A DNA stretch of 64,000 nt from an uncultured Clostridium sp. (GTDB taxonomy: Bacteria; Bacillota; Clostridia; Lachnospirales; Lachnospiraceae): the NCBI GenBank assembly GCA_945915475.1, contig CAMEFI010000007.1:1-64000 (forward strand), read 5' to 3'. A model generated the notes under the pieces. The model was not told where the DNA came from, made no database searches, and saw nothing but the letters and a program-made list of their open reading frames with translations. The position numbers and the translations under genes were made by a program. Shown here in pieces: positions 63,026 through 64,000 of this stretch. The first letter of the stretch is position 1. Every line of letters begins with the position of its first letter.

Positions 63026-63706
63026 TTATTTCACAACAAATACAATCTTATCCTGGGACCAGAAGTTCGTCTCAAACTCCAACGTGATTTCCTTGGCATC
63101 TGCCGGAACTTCATAATACACTGCGCCTGCTGCTTTCTTCCCTGGAGAAATGGTTGCATCAATCTGGTCATCTCCCACATATGCACTATCCGCAACATAT
63201 CCATCTGCATAGCAGTTCCAGGATGCTAAGCTGGATATGGTCTGGTCTGTATCGCCAGTATTTTCAAATTCAAACTCCATACGATAGTAGGCATTTCCAT
63301 CCTTCGGCTGCATAAACTGATTGTCTGATGTATACTCCTGTGCCGATATATAACTGATCTTCAGATCCGGAGTCTCCACGATATCTCCTACAACAAATGT
63401 ATTGTCCACCTCTTCACCGGCTGCTTCCGATGTTGCTTCACCAGCTTCTTTTGTCCCTTCATCCTTATCGGCATCCACACTCTGCGTTGTCACTTCCCCT
63501 GTTTTCGCAGGCTCTTGTGTATCATTCCCTCCAAGGGCAGAACCGATTACCGCAAGCACCAACACCCCGATGACAATCCATTTCACCTTGCCACCCTGCT
63601 TCTTCCTGCAGTTTGGACATACCTTGGCTTTTTTCGGAATCTCCGACTGACAATGCTTGCAAATCTTGGTATCTTCCTGTCTCTTCTCTTGTACTTCCTG
63701 TTCCAT
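63026..63706 (-). CDS. zinc-ribbon membrane protein with DUF4352/DUF5067-like domain
   Basis: 226 residues. A cytoplasmic zinc ribbon (CKHCQSEIPKKAKVCPNC, residues 16-33) precedes one helix (VKWIVIGVLVLAVIGSALG), an acidic linker and a beta-sandwich outside the cell (DLKISYISAQEYTSDN ... EITLEFETNFWSQDK) of the DUF4352 type. Topology suggests an envelope sensor or stabiliser; function unknown. GGAGGTG lies seven bases before ATG 63706. Confidence 0.85.
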   Translation of the reverse strand: MEQEVQEKRQEDTKICKHCQSEIPKKAKVCPNCRKKQGGKVKWIVIGVLVLAVIGSALGGNDTQEPAKTGEVTTQSVDADKDEGTKEAGEATSEAAGEEVDNTFVVGDIVETPDLKISYISAQEYTSDNQFMQPKDGNAYYRMEFEFENTGDTDQTISSLASWNCYADGYVADSAYVGDDQIDATISPGKKAAGAVYYEVPADAKEITLEFETNFWSQDKIVFVVK

Positions 63707-63779
63707 TTTCTCACACCTCCACATTTTCTTGTCATTCTATTTGAAAATGCAAAGGATTTCGTCCGCTTGCCAGCGGAAA

Positions 63780-63992
63780 TTATCCATCTCCCCCGGCGAG
63801 AACCACCAATAATACTACTAAAAACCAAAAAAGTAGCACATACACACAAGTCATGAACCAATTCCATTTCTTTCCATGGTTCATAAAGGGCAACTGATAG
63901 CGGATATTTCTATAATTTCCAAGAAAAAATATACTTCCCAGTATAGCAATGAGCATTCCAACCCGGTTTATCCACAACGGATATCCTCTCAT
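63780..63992 (-). CDS. small two-helix membrane protein, possibly cut by the window edge
   Basis: 70 residues with two hydrophobic segments (VGMLIAILGSIFFLGNYRNI and WFMTCVYVLLFWFLVVLLVVL) joined by a basic loop. Only eight bases lie upstream, so the true start could be outside the window. A weak GGA is just before the ATG. I do not recognise the family. Confidence 0.5.
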   Translation of the reverse strand: MRGYPLWINRVGMLIAILGSIFFLGNYRNIRYQLPFMNHGKKWNWFMTCVYVLLFWFLVVLLVVLAGGDG

Positions 63993-64000
63993 ATCCGTCC

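Overview
The window looks like chromosome from a low-GC, Gram-positive gut or rumen anaerobe, most probably a Lachnospiraceae (Clostridium cluster XIVa) member. The reasons are strong AGGAGG-type ribosome sites, the str operon order rpsL-rpsG-fusA-tuf, DUF5716/DUF5717 genes that I associate with that family, a CotS-like protein, a GH9 cellulase lipoprotein, several GGDEF proteins and a CIRCE-controlled small heat-shock gene. The genus cannot be fixed from the sequence alone.

Layout. 0.1-3.7 kb: PfkB sugar kinase, a membrane diguanylate cyclase, a chloramphenicol acetyltransferase-family gene with a hairpin-rich leader. 4.0-9.2 kb: TetR regulator next to a beta-lactamase-fold remnant, a DUF3793 gene, and an FtsX-type ABC transporter pair behind a palindromic operator. 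9.2-18.9 kb: an unusually eroded stretch in which metE, a LysR gene, an ABC exporter and a GGDEF/EAL gene all carry internal deletions or stop codons, mixed with intact DUF1275, esterase, rarA, AAA/DUF4143, UPP-synthase-like and DUF454 genes. 21.4-27.2 kb: a stranded mobile element with TnpV, Fic/VbhA toxin-antitoxin, MobC and AAA fragments, a truncated tyrosine integrase, an excisionase, two Xre-type regulators with paired operators, and an Abi/HEPN gene. 27.5-32.2 kb: the str operon. 32.6-43.4 kb: secreted protein, a MacAB-like export system, nfo and xth repair genes, GH9 cellulase, deoC and RNase H. 43.5-45.1 kb: a palindromic repeat, a candidate 42-residue peptide and an AraC regulator. 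45-55.4 kb: the DUF5716/DUF5717 neighbourhood. 55.4-64 kb: an aminotransferase, phosphoglucomutase, PEGA lipoprotein, CotS-like pseudokinase, cca and a zinc-ribbon membrane protein.

How the genes work together. Clear operons are the ABC pair at 5.8-9.1 kb, rarA-esterase, the str operon, the three-gene efflux set (ATPase, adaptor, permease) at 34-37.6 kb, xth-nfo, and cca-CotS-like-PEGA-pgm. The best candidate for an undescribed system is the set at 46.4-55.4 kb: an actin/Hsp70-fold DUF5716 ATPase, a 1190-residue DUF5717 protein, a TPR-like protein, a coiled-coil membrane protein, a membrane diguanylate cyclase and a heat-shock-controlled Hsp20. Two families of short palindromic repeats (ends TAGGCAATTGCGAAAC and GATTAGGGTG) are scattered between genes; both copies of the first family are flanked by direct repeats that look like target-site duplications.
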